Positions 36,006-45,076 are shown, numbered from the stretch's first letter. The stretch is DNA of 64,000 nt from Thalassotalea sediminis (GCF_030295915.1 NZ_AP027361.1:1178001-1242000), one strand, 5' to 3'. Notes: generated by a model not told the origin, from the letters alone. Program-made: numbers and translations.

Positions 36006-37256
36006 TTAAAGTGTTTTATGGCGGTAAAAGCTGACACTTAACAGTAACAAAATAGCAATAAATGGCAGGCTAGAGGTTACAACGCCAACCCAGCCAAACT
36101 TAAATAATACGATACCAGCGAGAAGTGAAGCACTCGCTTGACAGCCAAATATTACGAAATCATTTAACGCTTGTACTTTGTGTTTTTCATCATCGTGATA
36201 ACACTGGGGAAGTAAAGACGTGCCGGTTAAAAAGAGAAAGTTCCAACCAATCCCTAATAATAATAATGCCCACCAATAGTGAATAACGGCAACGCCTGAA
36301 AATGCAATCATTGCGACAATAGCATATAAACATGTACCAATAAAAAGTAAGTGTTTTAAACCTATTCTTTTCACTAACCAACCGGTAATAAGTGAAGGAA
36401 CGAACATAGCAGCAATATGTGTTTGGATAACCCATTTGGTTTCTGAAAGAGAATGGCCTTGCATATGATGCATACTGATTGGTGTTGCGGTCATCAAATA
36501 ACTCATTAAAGCAAAACCTATTGCAGCACTGAGCATTGCGATCATAAAAATGGGTTGTTTTGCGATGACGCTCAGTGAGCGTCCACTGGCTTTGTCTTGA
36601 TTTTGTTTAATATGAGGTGCACTAAATTGACTAAAGATGGCTAAGGCCACTAGTAATAATATTGCAATAAATGCAAAAGAGCCGGTATAGCCATGTGGAG
36701 AAGGGATCCAGTCTTTGGCTGCTACAGCTATTTCAGGCCCTAAAAAAGCAGAGAATATGCCACTAAGCATCAATACTGACAACATAGTAGGTACATCTTC
36801 TTGATTTTTAGTACTTTCTATTGCTGCAAATCGTAATTGCTGTACAAATGCCGCGCAAAAGCCTAATGATAACGCGGCTAAGCAAAATAGACTAAAGCTA
36901 GCTATTTGTGTTGCGAACATTGCTAAAACACAGCCCGTTATGCCTAAAGAAAAACCAAATTGTGTTGCAGCCTTTCGGCCAACATTTTTTGCAAGTATTG
37001 CGGCGGGAATTGCTGCCGTTGCAACGCCAAGTATCATTAAGGTTACCGGCAATGTCGCTAACGATTTATCGTTGGTTAACTTGGAAGATAAAATACCACC
37101 AATAAAGACAATCACGGGTGAAGATGCCATCACTAACGGTTGAATAATAAATAACAGGAAGATATTTCTGGGTAACGTTAACCACTTTTTCAATATAAAT
37201 GCGGTCAGAATAAGTAAGGTAAGTGTTAGAATAACGTTTTGTAACATGAATGGCAC
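36006..37256 (-). CDS. Major facilitator superfamily transporter
   Basis: A 416-residue inner-membrane protein with about 12 TMs. The loop after TM2 carries AKNVGRKAATQFG, a degenerate MFS motif A; the central cytoplasmic loop contains HIKQNQDKASGRSLSVIAKQP. The segment MTATPISMHHMQGHSLSETKWVIQTHIAAMFVPSLITGWLVKRIG is typical of a YfcJ/YhhS-like or uncharacterised 'MFS_1' group. The transported substrate cannot be inferred. It is convergent with the GST unit and divergent from recR. Confidence 0.88.
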   Translation of the reverse strand: MPFMLQNVILTLTLLILTAFILKKWLTLPRNIFLLFIIQPLVMASSPVIVFIGGILSSKLTNDKSLATLPVTLMILGVATAAIPAAILAKNVGRKAATQFGFSLGITGCVLAMFATQIASFSLFCLAALSLGFCAAFVQQLRFAAIESTKNQEDVPTMLSVLMLSGIFSAFLGPEIAVAAKDWIPSPHGYTGSFAFIAILLLVALAIFSQFSAPHIKQNQDKASGRSLSVIAKQPIFMIAMLSAAIGFALMSYLMTATPISMHHMQGHSLSETKWVIQTHIAAMFVPSLITGWLVKRIGLKHLLFIGTCLYAIVAMIAFSGVAVIHYWWALLLLGIGWNFLFLTGTSLLPQCYHDDEKHKVQALNDFVIFGCQASASLLAGIVLFKFGWVGVVTSSLPFIAILLLLSVSFYRHKTL

Positions 37257-37518
37257 TCACGGTTTGTATTATTAAATTAGCGTTAAATAACAAGCATGAA
37301 TGCTGAACTGTATCAGCATGTTCAATCATTGTTACGTAATAAAGGTGATCGTTGTTGATATTTCAAATACGATATCGATCTAATGTTAGATAGCCTTCAA
37401 GTAATGGATGAATACCATGTTACACGGAAACACTTACCGATAAAAATATTAGATAAGGTTTTAATTTTTCATCGTGGATAGGGTAGACTAGCGAAAATTT
37501 TACCTTATTTTAGACGTT

Positions 37519-38124
37519 ATGAAATTTAGTCCACTTGTTCAAGAATTAATTGATTCATTAAAGTGTTTACCTGGTGTGGGTGCTAAATCTGCACAACGCA
37601 TGGCGTTTCAACTTCTTGAACGTAATCGAGTTGGTGGCAAAAAACTAGCGGGCGCCCTACAAGTAGCAATGGAAGATGTTGCCCATTGCCCTAAGTGTAG
37701 AAATTTTACTGAGCAAGCGTTATGCGATATTTGTGCGAGTGCCAAGCGTCAAAGTAATGGTCAATTGTGCGTAGTTGAGTCACCTGCTGATGTTATTGCT
37801 ATCGAACAAACGGGTGAGTATCAAGGCGTGTATTTTATATTAATGGGACACTTGTCTCCACTTGATGGTATTGGCCCAGAAGATCTACAACTCGATGTGT
37901 TAGAAACGCAATTGGCAACACAAAATTATAGTGAACTCATTTTGGCAACAAACCCAACTGTCGAAGGCGAAGCTACGGCACATTATGTTGCTGAACTAGC
38001 GAAAAAGTATCAAGTAGGGATTTCACGTATTGCTCATGGTGTGCCTGTTGGTGGAGAATTAGAGTTTGTTGATGGTAATACTTTATCTCACGCGTTTTCA
38101 GGCCGTAAAAATTATCAATGGTAA
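37519..38124 (+). CDS. recR: Recombination mediator protein RecR
   Basis: A 201-residue protein of the RecFOR pathway, which loads RecA on gapped DNA. It starts with the helix-hairpin-helix [21 protein letters not shown], followed by the four-cysteine zinc site [16 protein letters not shown], and the Toprim domain ([85 protein letters not shown]). In many gammaproteobacteria recR follows dnaX and ybaB; here the preceding gene is the divergent MFS transporter and neither is present within this window. Confidence 0.97.
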   Translation: MKFSPLVQELIDSLKCLPGVGAKSAQRMAFQLLERNRVGGKKLAGALQVAMEDVAHCPKCRNFTEQALCDICASAKRQSNGQLCVVESPADVIAIEQTGEYQGVYFILMGHLSPLDGIGPEDLQLDVLETQLATQNYSELILATNPTVEGEATAHYVAELAKKYQVGISRIAHGVPVGGELEFVDGNTLSHAFSGRKNYQW

Positions 38125-38146
38125 GCGTTAAGCAGCTTTACATTGT

Positions 38147-38171
38147 TGGCTAGCTATACCTCAGCTAGCCA
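38147..38171. terminator. Hairpin between recR and the STAS-like gene
   Basis: TGGCTAGCT (38147-38155) and AGCTAGCCA (38163-38171) form a perfect 9-bp stem with a 7-nt loop. It overlaps the 3' end of the minus-strand STAS-like gene. There is no T tract, so a terminator role is tentative. Confidence 0.35.
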
Positions 38172-38537
38172 TTCGAGCGCCTTTATCGCATCATCAAAAT
38201 GCTTTACTTCGCCTTTAACAAACCAGTTGCCAATTTTCGAGATAGTTTCTAGCCAGTCTTTATGACCATATATGGCCACTTTTCTAAATTCGTTATTGTA
38301 TTTTAAACCAAAAACAAAATCGTCCCATGCTGCTCTGAGTTCCCATCCTTGAAAAGCTGAAGCATCAACAAAAACGTCTACTTTAGGTGATATTACCTTT
38401 TCTAGTGCTGATTCTATGATGGGGATCACCGCTTGGTAGTCTTCATGGGTAAGTTTGCCAGTTGGCTTTAAAGAGATAAAAAATTCATCACCAGTGCGTT
38501 CTAAACCAATTGTCATGCCGTGGGCGTTAAGTGTCAT
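38154..38537 (-). CDS. SpoIIAA-like STAS family protein
   Basis: A 127-residue soluble protein with the SpoIIAA-like (STAS superfamily, PF11964) pattern: MTLNAHGMTIGLERTGDEFFISLKPTGKLTHEDYQAVIPIIESALEKV, KVDVFVDASAFQGWELRAAWDDFVFGLKYNNEFRKVAIYGHKDWLETISKIGNWFVKGEVKHFDDAIKALEWL. Family members bind small hydrophobic ligands in other systems. It is oriented away from the PmrA-box operon downstream, with 198 nt between start codons. Function unknown. Confidence 0.85.
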   Translation of the reverse strand: MTLNAHGMTIGLERTGDEFFISLKPTGKLTHEDYQAVIPIIESALEKVISPKVDVFVDASAFQGWELRAAWDDFVFGLKYNNEFRKVAIYGHKDWLETISKIGNWFVKGEVKHFDDAIKALEWLAEV

Positions 38538-38671
38538 GGTACCTGCCTTATCGTCGAAGTGACGAAAGTCGATTGTTGTTCAGTGTATTGCATAAACATT
38601 TGTGTTAGCTCTCTTACAGTTTAACACTTCATATCAAGGCTGCAGAGAAATCACGATAAAAACTGATCAAT

Positions 38672-38704
38672 CTTAAGGTTTTCTTAAGTTTCACTTTTTA
38701 TAGT
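38672..38704 (+). promoter_or_regulatory. PmrA/QseB-type operator and promoter of the hemolysin-family operon
   Basis: CTTAAG at 38672-38677, five bases (GTTTT), CTTAAG at 38683-38688: a perfect match to the PmrA box (CTTAAK-N5-CTTAAK). A TATAGT -10 lies at 38699-38704, so the second half-site covers the -35 region, the usual position for activation by an OmpR-family regulator. The gene start is 32 nt downstream of the -10. The operon itself encodes a QseB/PmrA-like regulator. Confidence 0.7.
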
Positions 38705-38735
38705 GATCTCAACCCTAAAGAAGTGAGGCTTTCAA

Positions 38736-39419
38736 ATGTTAGTACAAGAGACGATGCAGACGAACGGTAAAAATGTGCCAGTGAAGAAACAGGCTCGAGC
38801 TATCACATTTGATTTGTATGATAAAAATCATGCTAAAAGAAAAGATACCGAAGCTTTTGTTGCCAATGGCTTTAAGGCTGCTTATAACGCAGATATTAAT
38901 CACTTTTTGCCGATGTTGCTGCAACTAACAATGTTAGATCAAAAAGCAGTATTAGGATTAAGAAGTGCGACTTCCACATTGTTTATTGAACAATATTTAC
39001 CTCGAACACGTGAGTTAATGAGCTATTTCCATCCGGCAACAGCAAAACAGGACGTTATTGAAATAGGTAATCTGCATAGCTCCAATAAAGCACTCACTGC
39101 TCAACTTTTGCTCGTTACTGCTGTTGCATTATTTATGTGTGAAAAAAAATACATGGTTTTTTCAGCGACAGCGCAAGTTAGACACATGTTAACAAAAACA
39201 GGAATAAATTTAGAGAGTATTTGCAAGGCGAATAAAGCCAAATTAGTTGATAGTGCAGAACATTGGGGAAGTTATTATCAAACCTCTCCAGAAGTGATTG
39301 TTGTCGATTTACATAATGTTATGAACGTCGTTTCTACTACTTCTCATTATCACGGCATGTTTAGAAAATTATCGCAAGATATTGCCAAGCTTAGTAATCA
39401 ATTACGTATTAACTTATAG
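38736..39419 (+). CDS. Thermostable-hemolysin-family protein
   Basis: A 227-residue protein of the family named after the Vibrio thermostable delta-hemolysin (PF12261). It has no signal peptide and no toxin-like hydrophobic segment. The core VIEIGNLHSSNKALTAQLLLVTAVALFMCEKKYMVFSATAQVRHMLTKTGINLESIC looks like the fold of acyl-homoserine-lactone synthases and other GNAT-type acyltransferases (E-x-G-x-L near the start, helix, then a strand ending in a G-I). I infer an acyltransferase activity, not lysis. It is first in the operon behind the PmrA box and 9 nt before an AMP-forming ligase. Confidence 0.78.
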   Translation: MLVQETMQTNGKNVPVKKQARAITFDLYDKNHAKRKDTEAFVANGFKAAYNADINHFLPMLLQLTMLDQKAVLGLRSATSTLFIEQYLPRTRELMSYFHPATAKQDVIEIGNLHSSNKALTAQLLLVTAVALFMCEKKYMVFSATAQVRHMLTKTGINLESICKANKAKLVDSAEHWGSYYQTSPEVIVVDLHNVMNVVSTTSHYHGMFRKLSQDIAKLSNQLRINL

Positions 39420-39428
39420 GAGCTAGCA

Positions 39429-40931
39429 ATGTTAACGTATTTACAAGCACATGACCCTAGCAAAATAGCCATTAGTGATGGTGTTACAACGCTTTCTTTT
39501 GGTCAGTTAATTGAAAGAGTGGAAGCTTGTTGTAAATGGTTAAATACTTTACAGATCAGGCGAGTATTATTGATTGATGATAACACTGTTGATTGGGTGG
39601 TTACAGATCTTGCCTGTATGGCATTAGAGATAACGGTGATCCCATTACCCACATTTTTTTCTGCTGAACAACAACAACATGTGATCGAACAAGTTCAACC
39701 TGAGTTCATTATCGCAAAGCGTTTTTTATCTTTAGTAGCCGTTGAAAATACGCCACTGACGCAATTGAAAGGTTTTAGACGTAACGTTAAAAAAGCAGTA
39801 GAGGTGCCAATAGGCACCCAGAAGATTACGTTTACTTCTGGCACTACAGGTAATCCAAAAGGTGTTTGCTTAAGTAAGCAAAACCAACTAAATGTAGCCG
39901 TTGAGCTTGCTAATACAATCAAAATCGTTGCCGGTAGTCATCTGTGTATTCTACCTTTGTCTTTATTACTTGAAAATGTAGCTGGCGTATATGCGGCGCT
40001 TATCAAAGGAAATAGTGTTACGTTACTGAATGAGTCTCTAAGAGGGTTTAATGGCTGTCAGTTGGTTGATGGCAAGCAGTTATTGGCCGCACTATCAGCA
40101 ACGAATCCAACAAGCATAATTCTCGTTCCTGAACTACTGCAGTATTTGATTGGCTCGATTAGCCGAGGGTGGCAAGTACCTGAGCGTTTATCCTTTGTTG
40201 CCGTAGGCGGCAGTAAAGTTTCAGCGCAAACATTGGCACAAGCTAGACAATTAGGTTTACCCGCTTATCAAGGATATGGGTTATCAGAATGTGGTTCAGT
40301 GGTAACCCTTAACATGCAAGAAGAACAAGGCGATTCTATCGGTAATGCTCTAAATCATGTGAAGATTGCAATAAAAAATGGCACGTTACATGTGCAAGGG
40401 AATAATTTTTTAGGTTATGTAAATCAACCCGATTCTTGGTATCCAACAGAAGTAGATACGGAAGATTTAGCTAAAGAAACGGCTTCAGGGTTAATATACC
40501 TTGGACGTAAAAAAAATACCTTAGTTAATTCTTTTGGACGAAATATTTCGCCAGAGTGGCTTGAATCTGAGCTCATGGCTACTGGTTTGTTTCGTTTTGT
40601 AATGGTTGTTGGTGACGCAAAACCATACTGCGTTGGACTTGTTGTTCCTATTTCTGATTTGCTTTCTGATGAAAATATTCAAAGGCAGTTAGTAACGGTA
40701 AATCAGCGACTTCCTGAATACGCCAAAATTAACAATATAATTTCACTTCCATCCCAATTATTAACGTCATCAACATATTTTACCGCTAATGGCAGACCGA
40801 AGCGCGAAGCAATTGAGCATTATGCGCAACAAACACTTAATGACATTTATTTATGTGATGACACGGATATTGATGAACTTTCAAATCTTCATCATACAAA
40901 TTGCTCACAAAACTCAGTTATCAATCAATAG
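39429..40931 (+). CDS. AMP-forming acyl-CoA synthetase/ligase family protein
   Basis: A 500-residue adenylate-forming enzyme. The P-loop (A3) is TFTSGTTGNPKGVCLSKQN, the A5 motif is YQGYGLSECGSVVTLNM, A7/A8 is GLIYLGRKKNTLVNSFGRNISPEWLE and the A10 lysine is in TANGRPKREAIEHY. No carrier domain is attached. It is shorter than long-chain acyl-CoA synthetases and may activate a carboxylic acid for transfer by a partner enzyme. It lies between the hemolysin-family acyltransferase-like protein and a diiron-oxygenase-like protein; AGGAG precedes the ATG at 39429. Confidence 0.9.
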   Translation: MLTYLQAHDPSKIAISDGVTTLSFGQLIERVEACCKWLNTLQIRRVLLIDDNTVDWVVTDLACMALEITVIPLPTFFSAEQQQHVIEQVQPEFIIAKRFLSLVAVENTPLTQLKGFRRNVKKAVEVPIGTQKITFTSGTTGNPKGVCLSKQNQLNVAVELANTIKIVAGSHLCILPLSLLLENVAGVYAALIKGNSVTLLNESLRGFNGCQLVDGKQLLAALSATNPTSIILVPELLQYLIGSISRGWQVPERLSFVAVGGSKVSAQTLAQARQLGLPAYQGYGLSECGSVVTLNMQEEQGDSIGNALNHVKIAIKNGTLHVQGNNFLGYVNQPDSWYPTEVDTEDLAKETASGLIYLGRKKNTLVNSFGRNISPEWLESELMATGLFRFVMVVGDAKPYCVGLVVPISDLLSDENIQRQLVTVNQRLPEYAKINNIISLPSQLLTSSTYFTANGRPKREAIEHYAQQTLNDIYLCDDTDIDELSNLHHTNCSQNSVINQ

Positions 40932-40946
40932 TATTAAGAGGTGCAT

Positions 40947-41630
40947 ATGAAACTTTATCAACGACTTATCGAAGAAACGACTGAAGAAAGAGAATACTTA
41001 TTGCAAGCGCCTATTATACAGCGTTGTTTTCAAGCAGAGATATCTGTTCAAGATTATGTAGATTTTCTGACACAAGCATATCATCACGTTAAGCATACCG
41101 TACCATTATTAATGAATGTTGGTGCTAGATTGCCGGAACAAAAGGAATGGTTAAGAGAGGCTGTTGCAGAATATATAGAAGAAGAGCTTGGTCACCAAGA
41201 ATGGATTTTAAATGATATTGAACATTGTGGGGGCGATAAAGAAGAAGTGCGCGCAGGAAAGCCGAGTCATGCAACTGAATTAATGGTTGCTTATGCGTAT
41301 GACTTGGTTAATCGCGTCAACCCGTTAGGGTTCTTCGGTATGGTACATGTACTTGAGGGAACAAGTATTTCGCTTGCTGATAAAGCTGCTGATGTGATCC
41401 AGGATAAGTTATCTTTACCTAATAAAGCGTTTAGTTATCTGCGTTCGCATGGTTCTTTAGATATTGAACATGTGAAGTTTTTTGAAGGGTTAATGGATCG
41501 TATAGATGATGCAGGTGAACAACAAGTGGTTATTGATGCAGCAAAAATGTTTTTTAAACTGTACGGTGACATTTTTTATGCCATATCTACGAAAGACGAT
41601 ACTGTGAATATTACTCAGGAGGTCGCATGA
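40947..41630 (+). CDS. Haem-oxygenase-like iron-containing redox enzyme (HDO/TenA family)
   Basis: A 227-residue helical protein of the TenA/haem-oxygenase-like diiron superfamily. Possible metal ligands are E80-x2-H83 (EELGHQEW), E137 (HVLEGTS) and D172-x2-H175 (LDIEHVKFF), plus histidines 47, 48 and 50 in AYHHVKHT in helix 1, where other HDOs have a glutamate or histidine. This is the pattern of non-haem diiron oxygenases such as UndA, not the thiaminase cysteine site of TenA. ATG 40947 is chosen because AGAGG lies 5-6 nt upstream; GTG 40941 is possible. The substrate is unknown, perhaps the product of the neighbouring ligase. Confidence 0.85.
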   Translation: MKLYQRLIEETTEEREYLLQAPIIQRCFQAEISVQDYVDFLTQAYHHVKHTVPLLMNVGARLPEQKEWLREAVAEYIEEELGHQEWILNDIEHCGGDKEEVRAGKPSHATELMVAYAYDLVNRVNPLGFFGMVHVLEGTSISLADKAADVIQDKLSLPNKAFSYLRSHGSLDIEHVKFFEGLMDRIDDAGEQQVVIDAAKMFFKLYGDIFYAISTKDDTVNITQEVA

Positions 41631-42421
41631 ATACAGAAACAACGTGTTTATTAACAGGCGCCACTGGTGGTATTGGTGTTGAGATTGCGAAAGCACTCGA
41701 TAAACAAGGTATTAATCTCATATTACAAGGTAGAAATATTGAAAAACTTGAGCAGTTAAAGGCGAATTTAGTTGGCAAAAAACATCAGTTACTTGTTGCT
41801 GACTTGTTAGAAGAAAACGACCTTTCAACGTTATGCACTGAATTAGCAAAACGGCACGATATTGATTGGTTGATTAACAATGCAGGTTGTACACAGTTTG
41901 GTTTATGCGCACAGATATCAAATGAGTCCATGAAGCAAGTGATTAATATGAATTTATTAGTGCCAATGCAACTGAGTAAAGTCCTTCTACCTCAAATAAC
42001 ACGAAACCAAGGAAAAATAATCAATATTGGTTCTGTATTTGGTCATATTGGATTTCCCGGCTTTAGTAGTTATTGCGCGAGTAAATTTGGCTTAAGAGGT
42101 TTTAGTGAAACATTAGCTAGAGAACTGGCAAATGATCAGGTACAAGTTGGTTATTTTGCACCTAGAACTACCTCGACAAAAATAAACAATGATGTGGTTA
42201 ATGCAATGAATGTAGCCCTTGGTAATCATGTTGATACGCCTGAATTTGTCGCGCAAGAGTTGATAGCATTTCTTAATACAGGAAAGACACGACAAGTGTT
42301 GGGTTGGCCCGAAAAATTGTTTGCGCGCATCAACGGTATTTTGCCTGAAGTTGTTGACAGTGCGTTGAAAAAGAAACTGAAAATCGTTAACCGTTTTGCC
42401 ATTGAAAATACAGGAGCATAG
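41627..42421 (+). CDS. SDR family oxidoreductase
   Basis: A 264-residue classical short-chain dehydrogenase. The cofactor motif is TGATGGIG (residues 9-16), LINNAG appears mid-sequence, and the catalytic triad is in NIGSVFGHIGFPGFSSYCASKFGLRGFSETLAREL (S, Y-x3-K). The C-terminal part is basic (FARINGILPEVVDSALKKKLKIVNRF). The start overlaps the diiron protein gene by 4 nt (ATGA), so the two are translationally coupled. Likely reduces or oxidises the operon's intermediate; identity unknown. Confidence 0.9.
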   Translation: MNTETTCLLTGATGGIGVEIAKALDKQGINLILQGRNIEKLEQLKANLVGKKHQLLVADLLEENDLSTLCTELAKRHDIDWLINNAGCTQFGLCAQISNESMKQVINMNLLVPMQLSKVLLPQITRNQGKIINIGSVFGHIGFPGFSSYCASKFGLRGFSETLARELANDQVQVGYFAPRTTSTKINNDVVNAMNVALGNHVDTPEFVAQELIAFLNTGKTRQVLGWPEKLFARINGILPEVVDSALKKKLKIVNRFAIENTGA

Positions 42422-42423
42422 TG

Positions 42424-43083
42424 ATGAAAACTATCTTTAATATATTATTATTACTCGTTTTTTTTACAAAAACGGTTGCAGCCCAAAGTTCGTTTGACGA
42501 TACTTTATTAGATATTCAACACCAATGGGCTAAAGTAAACTACCAATTGAGTGACGATGAACAAGAACAAGGATTTAAAGCCTTAATAGCAAGTGCTAAA
42601 GCGTTTAATGTAGCGTTTCCTAACAGAGCAGAACCCTTAGTATGGTTGGGTATTTCTCAATCGAGTTTTGCCGGTGCAAAAGGCGGGTTAGGGGCACTAA
42701 GTTTAGCGAAAGCAGCTAAAGCATCTTTTGAAAAAGCATTAGCAATTGATGATAAAGCCTTACAAGGTTCTGCTTATACAAGTTTAGGCACGCTATACTA
42801 TAAAGTACCGGGGTGGCCGATTAGCTTTGGTGATGATGATAAAGCGAAAGAGTTGTTAGAAAAGGCAGTTAAGATAAACCCTAATGGTATAGATGCCAAT
42901 TACTTTATCGGTGAATTCTGGTACGAAGAAAGAAAATATGAAAAAGCGAAATCTTTTTTAATGAAAGCATTAGCTGCGCCAAAGCGTCAATTTAGACCGT
43001 TAGCAGATGAATCTCGCAAAGTTGAAATCAACCACTTGATGGCTAAGGTTGATAAAAAGTTGGCTCGAAAGAAAAAAACATAA
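42424..43083 (+). CDS. Periplasmic TPR-like protein
   Basis: A 219-residue exported protein: signal peptide ending VAA-QSSF at about residue 22. The mature part is alpha-helical with TPR-like repeats: PLVWLGISQSSFAGAKGGLGALSLAKAAKASFEKALAIDDKALQGSAYTSLGTLYYKVPG and AKELLEKAVKINPNGIDANYFIGEFWYEERKYEKAKSFLMKALAA. It probably acts as a periplasmic scaffold. The ATG at 42424 has AGGAG 7 nt upstream; an overlapping GTG 3 nt earlier is less well placed. 3 nt upstream of the response regulator gene. Confidence 0.85.
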   Translation: MKTIFNILLLLVFFTKTVAAQSSFDDTLLDIQHQWAKVNYQLSDDEQEQGFKALIASAKAFNVAFPNRAEPLVWLGISQSSFAGAKGGLGALSLAKAAKASFEKALAIDDKALQGSAYTSLGTLYYKVPGWPISFGDDDKAKELLEKAVKINPNGIDANYFIGEFWYEERKYEKAKSFLMKALAAPKRQFRPLADESRKVEINHLMAKVDKKLARKKKT

Positions 43084-43086
43084 TAT

Positions 43087-43746
43087 ATGAGAATACTACT
43101 GGTAGAAGATGACTTACAGTTAGCTAATGCTTTGCAGCAATCGTTGCACAGGGAAGGTTACAGTGTTGATAGTGTGCATACAGGTGCATTAGCTATTTCT
43201 GCTGCGCGTGTTGGCATGAATGATTTAGTTATTCTGGACTTAGGCTTACCTGACATGGATGGCCTAGATGTATTGAAACAGCTTAAAGCAGGGAAGCTAC
43301 CATTACCTGTTTTAATTTTAACTGCTCGAAATTCGCCAGATGATAAAGTTAAAGGACTTGATTTAGGTGCAGATGATTATTTAGCTAAACCCTTTGACAT
43401 AAAAGAGTTATTCGCACGCATACGCGTAATTGAAAGACGTTTAGGCACTATAGATACTGCGATAGTTAAAAAAGACAATGTTACCTTAGACACGCGCGCA
43501 AATGTTATTTATCTAGATGATAAAATGCTTAAGCTCTCCAGAAGGGAATACATGGTGGTCAAATCTTTGATGGAAAATTTAGGGCGAATTCAGTCTAAAG
43601 AACAATTAGAAAACCGCCTGTATGAATGGGGCGAAGAAGTATCAAGTAACACGATTGAGGTGCACATGCACAACATACGTAAAAAACTTCCCAAGGACTT
43701 TATTAAAACAGTTCGTGGTGTTGGCTATATTATTGGGCAACATTGA
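43087..43746 (+). CDS. OmpR-family response regulator, QseB/PmrA-like
   Basis: A 219-residue regulator. The receiver domain begins MRILLVEDDLQLANAL, with phospho-acceptor D51 (VILDLGLPDMDG), T/A at LILTARNS and lysine in LAKPFD. The winged-helix effector domain ends LYEWGEEVSSNTIEVHMHNIRKKLPKDFIKTVRGVGYIIG, nearly the QseB/PmrA consensus. A perfect PmrA-type box sits in front of this operon, so autoregulation is likely. Its stop overlaps the kinase start (TGATG). A symbol is not given because QseB and PmrA cannot be separated by eye. Confidence 0.93.
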   Translation: MRILLVEDDLQLANALQQSLHREGYSVDSVHTGALAISAARVGMNDLVILDLGLPDMDGLDVLKQLKAGKLPLPVLILTARNSPDDKVKGLDLGADDYLAKPFDIKELFARIRVIERRLGTIDTAIVKKDNVTLDTRANVIYLDDKMLKLSRREYMVVKSLMENLGRIQSKEQLENRLYEWGEEVSSNTIEVHMHNIRKKLPKDFIKTVRGVGYIIGQH

Positions 43747-45074
43747 TGTCAATACAGCGTTATTTACTGTTAATCATTCTCTCAGTAATAACCTTAGTTA
43801 CTTTTGGGGCTGCGATACATGGCTATCGAGCAAGTAAGGCTGAATTGGAAAACATTTTTGATCAAGAATTACGAATAGTTGCGCATTCAATTGCTAATTT
43901 GCAATCGAGTGAGTCTGTCATTGACCAAGATGAACAATCGACATTAACCTATCAAGTGTGGCAAGCGAATAAACTACTTTACCGTTCTAGCAATGCGCCA
44001 GCTTTTAGACTACTGGATGATCAACATGGTTTCGGCTATCAAAATTTTTCAGGTGCTCGCTGGCGGATCTATAGTGAAGAGATAAACAATCGCTTTGTTA
44101 TCGTTGCTCAGCAGCATTTACAGAGAGTTGATGCTGCGGAACGTGTGTTACTTACTGCTATTTTGCCTGTCGTATTAATAATTCCTTTGATTGGCTTTTT
44201 TGTTGTTATTGCCATTCAACGCAGTTTAAAACCTTTAAGAGAGTTATCAGAAAGTGTAAAAGCAAAGTCTTCTGAAGATTTATCCCCTGTTTTTTTGACA
44301 CGAGAATCTATCGAACTTCAACCTATTGTATTTAGGCTTAATTCGTTACTTGCAAAACTAGGTTCGGCGTTTGAAAAAGAAAAACGTCTTGCAGCAGACG
44401 CTGCACATGAATTGAGAACACCTGTAAGCGTATTAACCATTAACGCACATAATATACAAACGAGCTTTGAACGAGGTGAGTTAACGAAAGATATGTTAGT
44501 TGCACTCAATCAAAGTGTAGAACGAATGGCGCATGTTGTTGAACAAATATTGACCTTATATCGGACATCACCAGACTCATTTTCTGCACAATTTGAACCG
44601 CTCAATATTGACCTTGTTTTGCAACGCACAATTGCAAGCCTTTACGAAAAAGTTGCTGAACATAAACAACAAATATCATTAGAAAGTAGTAATTTAACAG
44701 TGCTAGGTGACGAATTTACATTATTAACCTTATTCTCCAACTTGGTCGGAAATGCGATTAAATATGCGGGCGAAAATGCTGAAATTTTCGTAGAAGCAAA
44801 ACCTTATAACAACCAAGTACTCGTTGCAGTACATGATAATGGACCAGGCATACCACAAGAAAAGCGGCAGAAAATTTTTGATCGATTTTATCGGTTAGAA
44901 GGCGCAAAGCAAAACATGAGTGTTACAGGCTCGGGGTTAGGTATGTCTATTGTAAAGCATATTGTGGAATTACATCATGGTAATATTGAGCTCTTAGATT
45001 CCTCTTTAGGTGGCTTAGAAGTTCGCATTATTTTGCCATGTGTAACACTACCTGCAAAGGGAGTGAGTAACTGA
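43746..45074 (+). CDS. Sensor histidine kinase, QseC-like
   Basis: A 442-residue inner-membrane kinase. TM1 is near residues 5-25 and a periplasmic domain of about 110 residues follows, with TYQVWQANKLLYRSSNAPAF and ARWRIYSEEINNRFVIVAQQHLQR, the 2CSK_N (QseC-type) pattern. TM2 is about 135-158. HisKA has H221 (AADAAHELRTP), then the N box NLVGNAIKYA, G1 DNGPGIP and G2 GSGLGMSI. The start at ATG 43746 overlaps the regulator's stop by 1 nt. The stimulus is unknown; PmrB-type kinases sense iron, and the operon carries iron-related proteins. Confidence 0.92.
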   Translation: MSIQRYLLLIILSVITLVTFGAAIHGYRASKAELENIFDQELRIVAHSIANLQSSESVIDQDEQSTLTYQVWQANKLLYRSSNAPAFRLLDDQHGFGYQNFSGARWRIYSEEINNRFVIVAQQHLQRVDAAERVLLTAILPVVLIIPLIGFFVVIAIQRSLKPLRELSESVKAKSSEDLSPVFLTRESIELQPIVFRLNSLLAKLGSAFEKEKRLAADAAHELRTPVSVLTINAHNIQTSFERGELTKDMLVALNQSVERMAHVVEQILTLYRTSPDSFSAQFEPLNIDLVLQRTIASLYEKVAEHKQQISLESSNLTVLGDEFTLLTLFSNLVGNAIKYAGENAEIFVEAKPYNNQVLVAVHDNGPGIPQEKRQKIFDRFYRLEGAKQNMSVTGSGLGMSIVKHIVELHHGNIELLDSSLGGLEVRIILPCVTLPAKGVSN

Positions 45075-45076
45075 CA

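Noticed and set aside
37341..37372. Another TGATC-type stress promoter before recR (TGATCG)
   Set aside because: The downstream hexamer is CGATAT and the spacer is longer than 16 nt, so it does not match the five-site pattern.
38736..39419. Annotating the hemolysin-family protein as a secreted virulence toxin
   Set aside because: No signal peptide, no pore-forming segment, and it is embedded in a metabolic operon.
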